Positions 1 to 9,441 of a DNA stretch of 64,000 bases are shown in pieces. A program made the translations under genes and the position numbers. A model generated the notes under the pieces. That model saw only the letters and a list, made by a program, of their open reading frames with translations. It was not told the DNA's origin and searched no databases. The stretch lies in assembly GCA_047967505.1 (NCBI GenBank), contig CM106541.1; one strand, given 5' to 3'. The DNA comes from Dipteris shenzhenensis. Taxonomy: Eukaryota > Polypodiophyta > Polypodiopsida > Gleicheniales. Numbering within the stretch: the first letter of the stretch is position 1; the number at the start of each line of letters is the position of its first letter.

Positions 1-100
1 TATATCAGTTGCGGGAGTTGACAGAGCATTTTGTACTTATATATGACAGACTTCAAATTTGTATTCAGAGATCATTGTAAATCCTTATTTTTTTTCACAT

Positions 101-192
101 TTATGCTCTAAGCCTTGTAAAGCCTTTTAGGCTATTCCCAAAGCATTTATGCTCTAAGCCTTGTAAAGCCTTTTAGGCTATTCCCAAAGCAT
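101..192. repeat. 46-bp tandem repeat upstream of the unassigned gene
   Basis: Two near-identical 46-bp copies carry the core CCTTGTAAAGCCTTTTAGGC followed by TATTCCC. The same core recurs several times at 62.2-62.7 kb, just upstream of the paralogous gene. Sharing an upstream repeat suggests that both loci were copied together with their 5' flank. It may be promoter DNA or the end region of an element; nothing in the sequence decides which. Confidence 0.8.
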
Positions 193-321
193 GAAATTGA
201 TACTTATATGATTGGGAAGAATACAAACTTGAGGTGTATTAATGGGACTCATTGTACTTTTGATTTTTCAAAGTAATTGTAGTTTGTCAAAGTACTTAAA
301 ATTTGTGTTGTGCTTGAATAC

Positions 322-3300
322 ATGATGGATCTTGAGGCTACAGCATTTGTCAATGGTATGACACTGAAATACAATGGAAGAATTTATGCCCCAAAGGACT
401 TCACAAACTGGACAGTTGTTGACACAACAAAGAAAGCATGGTTCTTGGTCTTAAGTAAAGGAAATCTCATTCTAGTGATGACAAAGAGAGAGTTGGAGAA
501 CGATGAGTGCGCATCAAATGTATCTTTCTCCAAGAGCAATTTGATTCAAGGGGGCACCTTAGTAGGAATAAAAATTGAAAAAGACAGCACTACAATGATG
601 ATTTACACAAAGTCAAGAATGAGCAACAGATCGTTTCTTCTTTCTAAGAAAGATGCAATGCACTTTGTGATGCCGCCGCCAAAAGCACCTAGATTTCCTG
701 AATTGGTTCCTGCATTGGAGATCCTTCAACATGTGTGGGAGGAATTTCCCATTGAGGAAGCAAGAAAAATGCAGTCAAAGATTATCCTTGAATACTTTCA
801 GGGTGTCATCCAACAAGGTTCAACTTCATTGGAGGGACCTAAGGTGCAAGAATCCACACATGAGAAAGGAAGTGATGAGACATGCCATGTAGATTTGGTT
901 CATGGTAATACAAATGAGAGAGGAAGTGCAGTGGATGAGACAGAACACATTGTAGCAATGGATGAGGGTCTTGTACACGTGGATGCTTACAAGGGATCTA
1001 CATCTGAGACAGGAATTGAATTGGTGGAGACCGGACATGCACATGCATCTCAGACAGAAATTGAATTGAGTGAGACACGACATGCATCAGATAAGACAGG
1101 ACATGCACACACATCTCTTGTTCATGGTATTACTCACTTAGATGGTGTAACTCATGAAGTTGATGGAATAACAGAACAAGTGAAGCCCTTAAGTATACCT
1201 GAAGTTGAGGCAATAGAAGAAGAAGTAGGGCGATCTAAAGCAGTTCACATTGAGCCTCTAAAAAATAAACCTCGACGTCAAATGCAAAAGGCAAGTACTT
1301 CACGAGCTACAGTTCCAAGTCCTATAACTGGAAAAAGAGGTCGTTCATATACAAAGAAAGGGCAAAGAAGAGAAGAGGAAGAACATGAAGAGGATGCGGA
1401 GGGTCTTGAAATGGAGTCAGATCTAGAAGCAGAAATGTTATCAATGAAGAACCTAAATCTTCGCTTGAATGAGGCTGTGACAGATGAGGATCCAGGATAT
1501 ATATGGGGCCAGAAGACTCAAGTTATACATGCTTCAACAGTGGTCAAAGCAAGTGTCTTCACCAACAGCAGGACCTTAGATACAGCCTATGCTGAAAAGA
1601 TTTTTCAGGCTTTGATTGATGGAAAAAAACCAGTTGTTTCTAATTTGGTACTCCGTCCAAGAACATTTTGGCCAGTCATGGGAGATTATAGTCAATCCAT
1701 CAATTTCTCTCAGCCTATAGATTTTGAGATGCAATTCACTAAGTTCCTCGGAAAACAAGTTCCCTCACTTCAAGAAGGATAGAGTTCAGTGAATGATCCA
1801 GAACGACATATAAGGGATGCCAAGAGAAATTTCTTTGCTCATTGTACATTTGAGGCAATAGATGGTTAGCACTATGCCTATGCTTGTAATGAGCGCTCTA
1901 GAGATGCATACAAGAAAGGAGAAATTACTTATCAAACTTTCGCAAGTGTGCCTCAATTTCACTACTATTCTGCATGCATCTGTATCTTCAAGAACGAGAA
2001 GAAATATTTGATTGAGTCGGAAATACTTAATCATGACATTTATGCACTACGAAAAATCACCTCCACTTCAGAGATGTTGCTCAAAGCTAGGACCATATGG
2101 AAAACTTTTAATTCTCCTTTGACCACTCTCAAAAGAACTGCAACTAAAGTGGAAGCGGATAATCTTGTTGACTTCTACACATGCTTGAGTGCCATTGTAC
2201 CAAGGGGAAAGCAGGAAAGAGCTGAGGTGATTACAAGCTTCAAGACAGTAAGGGATAGGTATCAAGACTACACAAGCATACTTTTCCGTAGTGATGAAGT
2301 TTTTCATCAGATCAAAGACGTGTGTCTTGCATGTGAGAAAGGAGATGTTACATATGAGGCTCCATCATTGATTAAAGAGAAGGCAAAGAAGATTGAGAAA
2401 AAAGAGATGACAGCTCGGATGTGGAGGCCTTTAAGAAACCTACCAGATAAATACGCAAGTCTTGCTGCAGAGAAATTAATGTCAAAAGAATGGTTTTTTG
2501 GCAAAAAGGATAAAGATCATTGCATGGAAGATAACATCATCCAACAGGTGAAGCGTGACGCAGTAAAGAGTGCAATTGAATATTTATTGGGAGAAAAAAA
2601 TATTCCAATCAGCCAATGTAAAATTGATCATAACATTGTGAGGCAGATGGCATCAGCTTTACCGTCAGCTAAACAGAAGGCTTGGGCGCATAAATGGGTG
2701 AAGGTAGAAGATGATGGATCTGAAATTACTCCCTCTATGAGAAGTGACATTCCGGAAAATGTGTATGCATATGCACAAAAAGTCATCAATAACCACACTC
2801 TCAGAAAAGAAAAGACTTTGAACAAGGGCTTTTATTTCATACATGAAATCATTTCAGAGTCTGGAAAGAGTGTTGAGTGCAAGGGAGTTTCATTGAGTGA
2901 TTTTTTGTCCGACGACACTGCTTGGGAGAGACCTCAGCTTTTCTTTGTCTATGAAATATCAGCGGATGACATCCGTCCACTCCTTGACAGAATATTACAT
3001 ACCACCATTGGTAGAGTGGGACAATGTAATATAGTCATATTTGCTGATAAAGATGACAAGGAACAAATGTCTGCTACCCTAGAAAAACAATATGGCAATG
3101 AGCTCAAGATTTACAATGGGATATACTCAAGAAAAAGGGACAAGAGAGAATGCGGTCTCAAGATACAGAGTCTAGAAACCTTTTTCTTGTGCATGAAGAG
3201 CCCTTATAATGATCACTCCTTACAAAACAATATAAGAGGGAATGCAAAGAGATTGCAACTACTGCTGGAAGAGCATGAAGCTCCAAGTCCCCTCCATCGC

Positions 3301-3711
3301 AATGCAAATCACTATGAAAGGCCAGCAAAAAGTGCTGATCTTTTAATTAGTATGATGGAATTTTTGCTACCATCTGGATGGGAAGTCACATTGTGCCGAA
3401 TGGGACATCTGTTCGGAGCTCTTATCAGAAAAGGACACAATGTAAATATTATTGAGAGCCCTGCTTGCTTGGAATACCTTGATACCGTGGCTTCTCTCAC
3501 AATAAAGTTTGATAAGAAAGGTCCGATCTCACATGAAGAGGATGACATAGAGCAGATCATGTACGATGAGAGCAAGAAAGATGATGAAAATGATCAAAGC
3601 TCTGGATATAATAGTGAGGATACCAGCAATAGCAAGGAAGCAAAGGAAGATGGATATGACACTGACCTTGCCTCTGAAGGTTACATAAAAAGACCACGAA
3701 GATATGTAGAG
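322..3711 (+). pseudogene. Large unrecognised protein, first long exon (two in-frame UAGs); paralogue at 62.8 kb
   Basis: One reading frame of 1130 codons runs from ATG 322 (or 325) to a splice donor at 3712, interrupted only by TAG at 1780-1782 and 1867-1869. Coding character continues through both stops; the motif DG-stop-HYAYACNERS suggests a lost Trp at the second. The first ~150 residues form a compact block containing AWFLVLSKG and FVMPPPKAPRFPEL. Next comes a low-complexity Glu/Thr/His-rich linker, then a conserved stretch (GYIWGQKT, VFTNSRTLD, DGKKPVVSNLVLRP). All three blocks recur in the copy at 62.8-64 kb, so they are under family-wide conservation. The last ~200 residues include the possible methyltransferase-like segment and end in an acidic tail. 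I do not recognise the N-terminal domain. Downstream exons add two C48-like domains. It could be a transposon protein or a host gene; an element origin seems more likely given the setting. Confidence 0.6.
3310..3471 (+). other. Possible degenerate SAM-methyltransferase-like segment within the large protein
   Basis: The order HYERPAKSADLLISMM, then PSGWEVTLCRMG, then KGHNVNIIES mirrors the end of beta-class amino-methyltransferases: a HPTQKP-type start with helix, the strand and motif I (DPFxGSG), and the strand ending in an acidic residue that holds the SAM ribose. Here the DPFxGSG loop is replaced by LCRMGHLFG, so SAM binding is doubtful. I did not find a convincing DPPY-type catalytic motif upstream. 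This is a fold-level inference from spacing and residue pattern. It could be a catalytically dead relic or a chance match. Confidence 0.3.
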
Positions 3712-3814
3712 GTATGAAGACTTATGTTTAATTTTCTTTATTCATTTAAAGGTCTTTTTAAATTTATAATTAATTTAAAATTTTGAATCTCATAATTATT
3801 TTATCCTTTTATAG

Positions 3815-4900
3815 GAGAAGGGAGAGGAGGAGGATGAGGAGGACATAGTTGGAGCAGAGAATCATGAAAGCTCATCTCAAGAAAGCAAAGCTGCTCTGGG
3901 ATGACTCTAGAAAATAATCATACATTGCAGCAAATGGAGAAGTCATTTCAAGTTAGGTTTCAAGTTCGAGAACAACCTCTTACTTTTATATTCGATGAAG
4001 AGGATATTTCAATCCTCATAAACTTCAAGAAAGAGGTCAATGACAAGGTTATAATAGCCATCCTCAGGTTTGACACAAACTTTTTACTGACTTTATGCTT
4101 TTGTATTTCCATTGGATCAAATGAACTAATATTCTTTTCTTTTTATTGCAGTATGGTTTTACAACAGCTTCCGCTATATATACAAAGATGTGCATATATG
4201 GTCGATCCTCTTGTTTCTAGTGTACTTAGCAATAAGGAGAAGACCATAGATGACATTTTTAAGTGGTTGCAACCTATTGATTTGACTGCGGCGCGAGTTA
4301 TCTTTACCGCATATCACGAAGAGTGAGTATCAATCCCTACCTAGCTTATCTCTTACATTGTGGAGGATTATATCAAATAATAATTATTCTTAATTGATAA
4401 TGCAGCTTGCATTATCAAATGGAGCTTGGTAATTGTGGACATCTTAGCCAAGCAATGCTTCTTTGTCAATTCAATAGCATCTATCCATGGCAGTGTGTCA
4501 GAGTAAGTATAACCTACTTGTGTCATAATTATGTCAATGAGATGCATCCTATGCAATGCACACATTCATTTATGTTTTCTATTTTGATGTGTAGATCTGC
4601 TCGAAAGTTGGTAAGTGCTATAGATGCACTTATGCAAATGGAGGGTGACTTGGAAGGTCAAATAGAGTATGTAACATGCCCTGCAGCGAAGCAGAATGAT
4701 GACCACAGTTGTGGGTGGAGAGTTGGATATAACTGCTTCTTGCTCCTTGCTCAAATTTTTGATTTGAGAGGCGGTGAAACCTCATTGTCCACATATACAG
4801 ACTTGCATCTATATGCATTTATGTCATCTATCATTAAGGCATTTATTGATAACATGGTGGAGCATCCAGAGGAAACATTGGTTGCTACGCCCATAAGTTG
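3815..4900 (+). pseudogene. C48/Ulp1-like cysteine protease domain A (Cys kept, His lost)
   Basis: Exons inferred from GT-AG borders are 3815-4067 (the first part an acidic linker), 4152-4322, 4406-4502, and the start of 4595-5062. The C-terminal block AKQNDDHSCGWRVGYNC carries the Ulp1-type Gln (oxyanion hole, 4692) and nucleophile Cys (4710-4712) followed by Gly-Trp. The block that normally starts with catalytic His-Trp reads KWSLVIVDI, so His is replaced by Lys (4417-4419); the usual YDS Asp is Asn (FFVNSI). The His block is also shifted by one base relative to the preceding exon border, so the joined frame is broken unless splicing differs. In the linker the exon frame stops at TGA 3902-3904 and the next open frame begins at ATG 3901. 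Family role: SUMO/ubiquitin-like deconjugation, often borrowed by plant transposons. Confidence 0.6.
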
Positions 4901-5916
4901 TCCTGATGTAACCACTGTATTGGACGAAATGGGGAGCTCTTCTGAGGTTAAGGTCATCATTAGCAAGCAACCTCGTGTTTTGACTTTTGGTAGCGAGGAA
5001 GTTACAATCCTCTCCGACCCTTTGAAAGAGGCTAATGACAAAGTCATGATGGCCATCGTCAGGTTTGATATGAACATCTCTTGACTTGATACTTCAATCA
5101 TTTGATTAAATCTACTTCTAACATTTGTTTATTTATTGCTGCAGTACGGTTATATCTCATTTTCCTAGATCAGTACAGAATCGCGTCTGTATGCTCGATT
5201 CTCTTCTTTCAGCTGTACTTAGTGATACCAAGAAGACAGTAGATGATGTTTGTTCAATTCTACAACCTTTAGACTTGGATGGCATACTACTTGTCTTTAT
5301 GCCATACTATGAGAAGTAAGTATGGTCTCAATCTTTCTTTTACTCTCTTATTTATAATATTGTGTCAATTAATACTTAATATTGTGATAAATCTTATCGC
5401 TCTTTATTGGTGATGTAGTTCACATTGGAGCCTGATAGTATGGGACCTTGATGACAACCATTGTTGGTTTGTCAACTCAATTACAGGCTTTCACGGGGTG
5501 TTCAAGTAAGTGTTCTTTTATCATATCATTATGAACATGCATCAAGTTACTATTTACTACACAAATTCACTTTGTCATATGTCATGATGGACAGGTCTGC
5601 AAACAAGTTAGTTTCTGCGATTATGAAAATCAGGGAGAATCAAGACCAACCAAATTTCCAGACACGCCTCACAGTGGACCAAAAGGACATGTTTAGTAGT
5701 GGGTGGAGAATTGCCTACAACTTCATGTTGTATCTCAATGAAATTTTTGAACATGTCTCCATAGAAGCATATACCAAGCTCGAGCTACAAGATTTTGTGG
5801 CTAAGACTGTTCACTATCTAACTGCTATCATTGGGAAACAACATGATGGACTCAATGAAGAACCTGAGGGAGCCAAAGAAAAAGAAGAGACAATTCAGTC
5901 TCCTTCTGTATCATAG
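4901..5916 (+). pseudogene. C48/Ulp1-like cysteine protease domain B (His kept, Cys to Ser)
   Basis: This is a tandem duplicate of domain A with the same intron positions and phases: the shared exon ends at 5062, then 5145-5315, 5419-5505 and 5595 onward. The block SHWSLIVWDLDDNHCWFVNS has His-Trp at 5423-5428, so the catalytic His is present; Asp is again Asn. The nucleophile block reads DQKDMFSSGWRIAYN, with Ser (5698-5700) where Cys is expected and the Gln retained. The frame is otherwise clean through the splice sites. The domain cannot act as a classical Cys protease alone; Ser substitution could leave a binding module. TAG at 5914-5916 interrupts the frame, but coding character continues afterwards. 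Confidence 0.6.
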
Positions 5917-6159
5917 CCTCAAGTAGAAGCATTACAGTCTACACTTGAATTAGAGACTCAATGCATTCTTCCTACACAAGAAGTGGAGACTCAATGTGCA
6001 TCTACAACATCACATCTTGTAAAGGAGGAAGAGATTAAGTCTATCCCAATTGCACCAGAAGTAGAATCTCAATGTACACCATCCACACAAGTAGAGACTC
6101 AATGTACTCTTAGAGAATCACAGCCTCAAGAGGACTCATCAGACTCTATTCAGTTGTAA
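5917..6159 (+). pseudogene. C-terminal tail with VETQC repeats
   Basis: Downstream of the in-frame TAG the frame stays open for 80 codons to TAA 6157-6159. It contains four copies of a short motif of the form (L/V)E(T/S)QC, spaced about 12-24 residues apart in Gln/Thr/Ser-rich sequence. The regular motif shows that this tail was translated when the gene was intact, so the TAG is either a later lesion or is read through. Function unknown. Confidence 0.5.
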
Positions 6160-6445
6160 AACATGTAGAAAGAAACATGAGTCCTTGAATATTTTTATCT
6201 TGTTTGTATCGATTAATGATAGTGTTTTTAAAACTTATGTTAAATGTTGCAATACATTAGGATATTTTATGATATTTTTTCATTACAATACATTAGGTTT
6301 TACTTTTTTGAAAGTCTAATTTATTATGTACAATACATTAGGTTTTACTTTTTTGAAAGTCTAATTCATTCTTATGTTCCATCACTTTATTTTATAGATT
6401 TCAATGTACTCAAAATCTATCATTTATTATGTACAGCAAGTATCT
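6160..6445. repeat. AT-rich 3' flank with 45-bp tandem duplication
   Basis: AT-rich DNA follows the gene. A segment beginning CAATACATTAGGTTTTAC occurs at 6286 and again at 6331. I see no coding sequence here. Confidence 0.7.
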
Positions 6446-6640
6446 CATGATGAGATTCTATTAATTATATCATTCTTGTGTTCCATCATTTTACTTTATA
6501 GATTTCAATGTACTATCACTATCTTATATGTCTCAAATGACTCCCATTACGGTCTTGCATCCCATCATTTTATTTTATAATGTCTCGCATTACAATCTTG
6601 CATCTAGTCATCTCGCATTACGGTCTTGCATCTGTAGTTC

Positions 6641-6647
6641 TATAAAT
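6641..6647 (+). promoter_or_regulatory. TATA box, first of two duplicated copies
   Basis: TATAAAT lies about 780 bp upstream of the small ORF at 7422 and is followed by a CT-rich leader. The identical site recurs at 6906. Because both lie on the 265-bp duplication, the downstream gene may have two alternative promoters. Confidence 0.5.
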
Positions 6648-6905
6648 TCCCTAGTAGTCGTTCATCTTCTATATCTCACCCGCAGCAGACACTTCTTGCA
6701 CTTTGCTCTTCATGATGAGATTCTATTAATTATATCATTCCTGTGTTCCATCATTTTACTTTATAGATTTCAATGTACTATCACTATCTTATATGTCTCA
6801 AATGTCTCCCATTACGGTCTTGCATCCCATCATTTTATTTTATAATGTCTCGCATTACGATCTTGCATCTAGTCATCTCGCATTACGGTCTTGCATCTGT
6901 AGTTC

Positions 6906-6912
6906 TATAAAT
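6906..6912 (+). promoter_or_regulatory. TATA box, second duplicated copy
   Basis: Same sequence and context as the site at 6641, and closer to the ORF at 7422. The CT-rich leader (about 6950-7420) consists of repeated CTCTTCTTACCTTACTCC and TCCTCAAGCTTGCTCC units. Confidence 0.5.
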
Positions 6913-7421
6913 TCCCTAGTAGTCGTTCATCGTCTATATCTCACCCGCAGCAGACACTTCTTCCACTTTGCTCTTCTTACCTTACTCCTCTCCTCAAGCT
7001 TGCTCCTTCCTCTCCTCAAGCTTGCTCCTTCCATCTTGCCCGCAGCCTTGCCTCCTCTTCTCAAGCATACTCCTTTCATCTTGCCTTATCTCCTCTAGTT
7101 ACCTTCCTCACTCTCGTTACCTTCCTCACCTTGTTCGTCTTCTATATCTTTCCTCACTCTCTTCCTCACTCTCGTTACCTTCCTCGCCTCGTTAGTCTTC
7201 TATATCTTTCCTCACTCTCGTTACCTTCCTCACCTCGTTCATCTTCTATATCTCACCCGCAGCAAAAACTTCTTCCACTTTACTCTTCTTACCTTACTCC
7301 TCTCCACACTTCTTCCACTTTACTCTTCTTACCTTACTCCTCTCCTCAAGCTTGCTCCTTCCATCTTGCCCGCAGCCTTACCTCCTCTTCTCAAGCATAC
7401 TCCTTTCATCTTGCAGCCATT

Positions 7422-7739
7422 ATGGATCTTTTTAAGGTAATCGATTCTATCAAGCAAGCCATTAGCAGCCTCAAAGAATGGATTGCCGAGAACCAAGGAA
7501 AGAGAGAGGAGAGAAAGCAAAATCCAACTCCATTAACCCAGTACGAGAAGGATGACTTTGCTTGTCAGAAGGGCTTAGAGAAGGAAGAGGAAAGAAAAAT
7601 AAGTATGGCTACTACTGAAATAGATAAATTGCAGTCATATAGGAGAGAGTTGATAGACTTTCAAAGTGAGATATCTTCGCGTGTGGCTCGTTATGGAAGA
7701 TTTTCCCCCGAGGAAGCGCAAGCCATTCGGAATAAATAA
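7422..7739 (+). CDS. Small charged coiled-coil protein, 105 aa, unrecognised
   Basis: ATG 7422 starts MDLFKVIDSIKQAIS, followed by an alternating Lys/Glu/Arg/Gln-rich helical protein (KEEERKISMATTEIDKLQS) with a predicted coiled-coil look. It ends at TAA 7737-7739. Codons after the stop keep coding character (FYNFNYIDEDEMSSALEWV) up to TGA 7854-7856, so the original protein was probably about 144 residues. The ATG is preferred because the sequence upstream is a low-complexity CT-rich leader. No homologous family is recognised. It could be a small host gene or an accessory gene of an element. Confidence 0.5.
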   Translation: MDLFKVIDSIKQAISSLKEWIAENQGKREERKQNPTPLTQYEKDDFACQKGLEKEEERKISMATTEIDKLQSYRRELIDFQSEISSRVARYGRFSPEEAQAIRNK

Positions 7740-7856
7740 AGTGTTATGCAGGAGAAAATTCATCAATCCTTACTTCTCTTCTATAATTTTAACTACATCG
7801 ATGAGGATGAGATGAGCTCAGCTCTTGAATGGGTTAAATTTAGGCTAAGGACTTGA
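7740..7856 (+). pseudogene. Coding-like extension after the 105-aa ORF stop
   Basis: In frame with the preceding ORF, 38 further codons read SVMQEKIHQSLLLFYNF and YIDEDEMSSALEWVKF before TGA. The composition resembles the upstream protein, so the TAA looks like a recent nonsense change. Confidence 0.4.
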
Positions 7857-7904
7857 AAATAGAAAATCCATCAAATTGAATGGCTGTAGTCTTGAAAATA
7901 AATT

Positions 7905-8170
7905 TGCCTTCCAGTGAGAGTCTTATTGTAACTTTTGGTGTAATTTGCCTTCCAATGAGAGTCTTATTGTAACTTTTGGTGTTTTTCAACACCTAAATTA
8001 TAAATATTGTGAGAGTTTGCTACTTCCACTTGTAACTTTTGAAAGTGTTTCCTAAACACTATTATAAATATAAAGTGAGTTTACAATTAATGGACCACTC
8101 TTTTTTGTGTAACTTATCTCAGGCTTAACTTTTGAAGGTGTTTATTAACACCATTAAATATTAAGAGAGT
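7905..8170. repeat. Three degenerate repeats each with a GTGTTT hairpin
   Basis: Perfect or near-perfect short hairpins lie at 7978-7993 (GGTGTTTTTCAACACC), 8044-8060 (AGTGTTTCCTAAACACT) and 8137-8152 (GGTGTTTATTAACACC). Each is preceded by TAACTTTTG and followed by an AT-rich run and GAGTTT. A separate ~38-bp direct duplication (TTTGCCTTCCA...TAACTTTTGGTG) lies at about 7907-7980. Confidence 0.7.
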
Positions 8171-8411
8171 TTACAACAACCTAATCTTATTTTTTCATGT
8201 AACTTATCTAGATTGCGTTAAATTTTATAATTTTAGTTTCATGTCCTTTAAAAATATATAAAAAAATGCTTGTTTTTATGTTTTTATATGTGCTTTGAAG
8301 ATTGGGTTTTTCTTAAATTTTATCTGAAAACTAGTCCAAAAGTATATGTAAAAATGAATTTGTACATTGACAAGTCCAAAATTAATGAAATAAGTGTTGA
8401 AAGGAAAAGAT
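8171..8411. other. AT-rich non-coding stretch
   Basis: No ORF, repeat or regulatory motif that I can support. Confidence 0.6.
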
Positions 8412-8480
8412 TTACCAAAGGCTTTCTGGGCTGAAGCATGTAACACAGCAGTTTACATTCTGAATGGAACCACCCAAAGC
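8412..8480 (+). pseudogene. Copia integrase fragment, sense (+) strand
   Basis: The codons read LPKAFWAEACNTAVYIL, a conserved C-terminal integrase segment of Ty1/Copia elements. It is on the opposite strand from the adjoining Copia gag-protease-integrase sequence and meets it at about 8466-8480. This is an internal inversion junction, not a separate element. Confidence 0.85.
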
Positions 8481-8521
8481 TTCCATCTCCATCTTTCCGC
8501 AGAGGTTCGTGTGAACGAGCT

Positions 8522-9078
8522 CTAGAGGAGCCTTTGCCCTGCAGCCTCTTTAGGAAAGGGATGCTGATGCTGCTTGCCCATCATGCAAGCTTCACATATA
8601 TCAGGTAGATCTATAATTTCTGGTAGGTCTGCAATCATTCCACTTTTATGCATCTCCTTCAAAGAACTAAGGTTTAGATGACCAAACCTCTCATGCCACA
8701 ACTTAGTGTTCTTCACATCGGCTCGAGCACTGAAAGCTGAGAGTTCGTAGATGTTGTTGCGCCGTGTACCTTTACCAATGACCTTCCCTTGAAGATCCAC
8801 TATCTTTGCACCATTCTTATCGAATTGAACTTTGAGGTCCCAATCTGTGATCGCAAGAACGGACAATAAGTTCCTCTTGATATCTAGCACATAAATAACA
8901 TCGGACAATTGTTTTACAACTCCATCTGACTTGAGAGCAATCGTACCTTTTCCTTTTGCTGGACATTTTGCATCATTGCCGACTGCTACCAGGATGTCAT
9001 TCTCTACTGGCTGTAGAGAGGTATACCAATCCTTTCGATTGGTCATTTGGCGCGATGCACCACTGTCAATGATCCAAG
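8522..9078 (-). pseudogene. Copia-1 protease and GAG-pre-integrase domain
   Basis: Aspartic protease active site WIIDSGASRQM lies at about 9076-9044 on the - strand, followed by a Copia protease body (SDVIYVLDIKRNLLSV). Next is the integrase-proximal zinc domain LWHERFGHLNLSSL ... CEACMMGKQ (His-His-Cys-Cys). Beyond 8522 a shifted frame continues LELVHTNLCGKMEMEALGGS, the start of the integrase core, until the inversion junction near 8466. Upstream in the same frame a TAG interrupts the linker (NSV-stop-AVPIELF). Confidence 0.9.
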
Positions 9079-9189
9079 GTTCATCCGCAGGTACATGAAC
9101 TGCCTCCGTGCAAATCTCCTCAATTGCTATGAACAGCTCTATTGGTACTGCCTACACGCTGTTGTTGGACTCTTTCTTTACTCCGTTCG

Positions 9190-9411
9190 TCTCATTTGCA
9201 ATCTTCTTTCGACACTCAATCTGCTTGTGCCCTGCCTTGTTGCAATAGAAGCACTTGATATTCTTCTTTCTCTTTTTATCATCAGAAGAAGATGGGTTTC
9301 CAGAGTCCTTATCCTTACCTTTCTTTGATCCAGTCTAGAAAGCCGAATCTTCTCCAGTCCTCGTCTTTTGACACATCTCCTCCTCCAGAAGCACCACGCT
9401 GAAATCCTCAA
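9190..9411 (-). pseudogene. Copia-1 gag zinc knuckle region
   Basis: The - strand encodes NIKCFYCNKAGHKQIEC, a canonical CX2CX4HX4C nucleic-acid-binding knuckle, within a Lys/Arg-rich region. The frame differs from the gag part further upstream, implying small indels. Confidence 0.85.
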
Positions 9412-9441
9412 AGTTGAGGGGCGGATTTCTATTCTGCATAT

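Larger units (their letters stand above)
6446..6975 (+). repeat. 265-bp tandem duplication carrying a TATA box
   Basis: Copies at 6446-6710 and 6711-6975 are nearly identical. Each contains several CATTACGGTCTTGCATC-type internal repeats and ends with a TATA-like sequence followed by a pyrimidine-rich, 5'-UTR-like run. The 265-bp offset is constant along the unit. Confidence 0.85.

Noticed and set aside
3899-3905. Overlapping stop-start ATGA like bacterial translational coupling
   Set aside because: The locus has spliceosomal introns; the overlap is more likely a frameshift or chance.
1780-5916. A changed genetic code with UAG as sense
   Set aside because: Aligned copies show Trp, Gln, Glu or Tyr at different UAG sites, and TGA and TAA also appear, so decay is simpler. 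Readthrough is kept as an open point only.
7131-7421. N-terminal extension of the small coiled-coil ORF
   Set aside because: CT-rich repeated leader giving Leu/Ser/Pro-rich translation; ATG 7422 is the better start.
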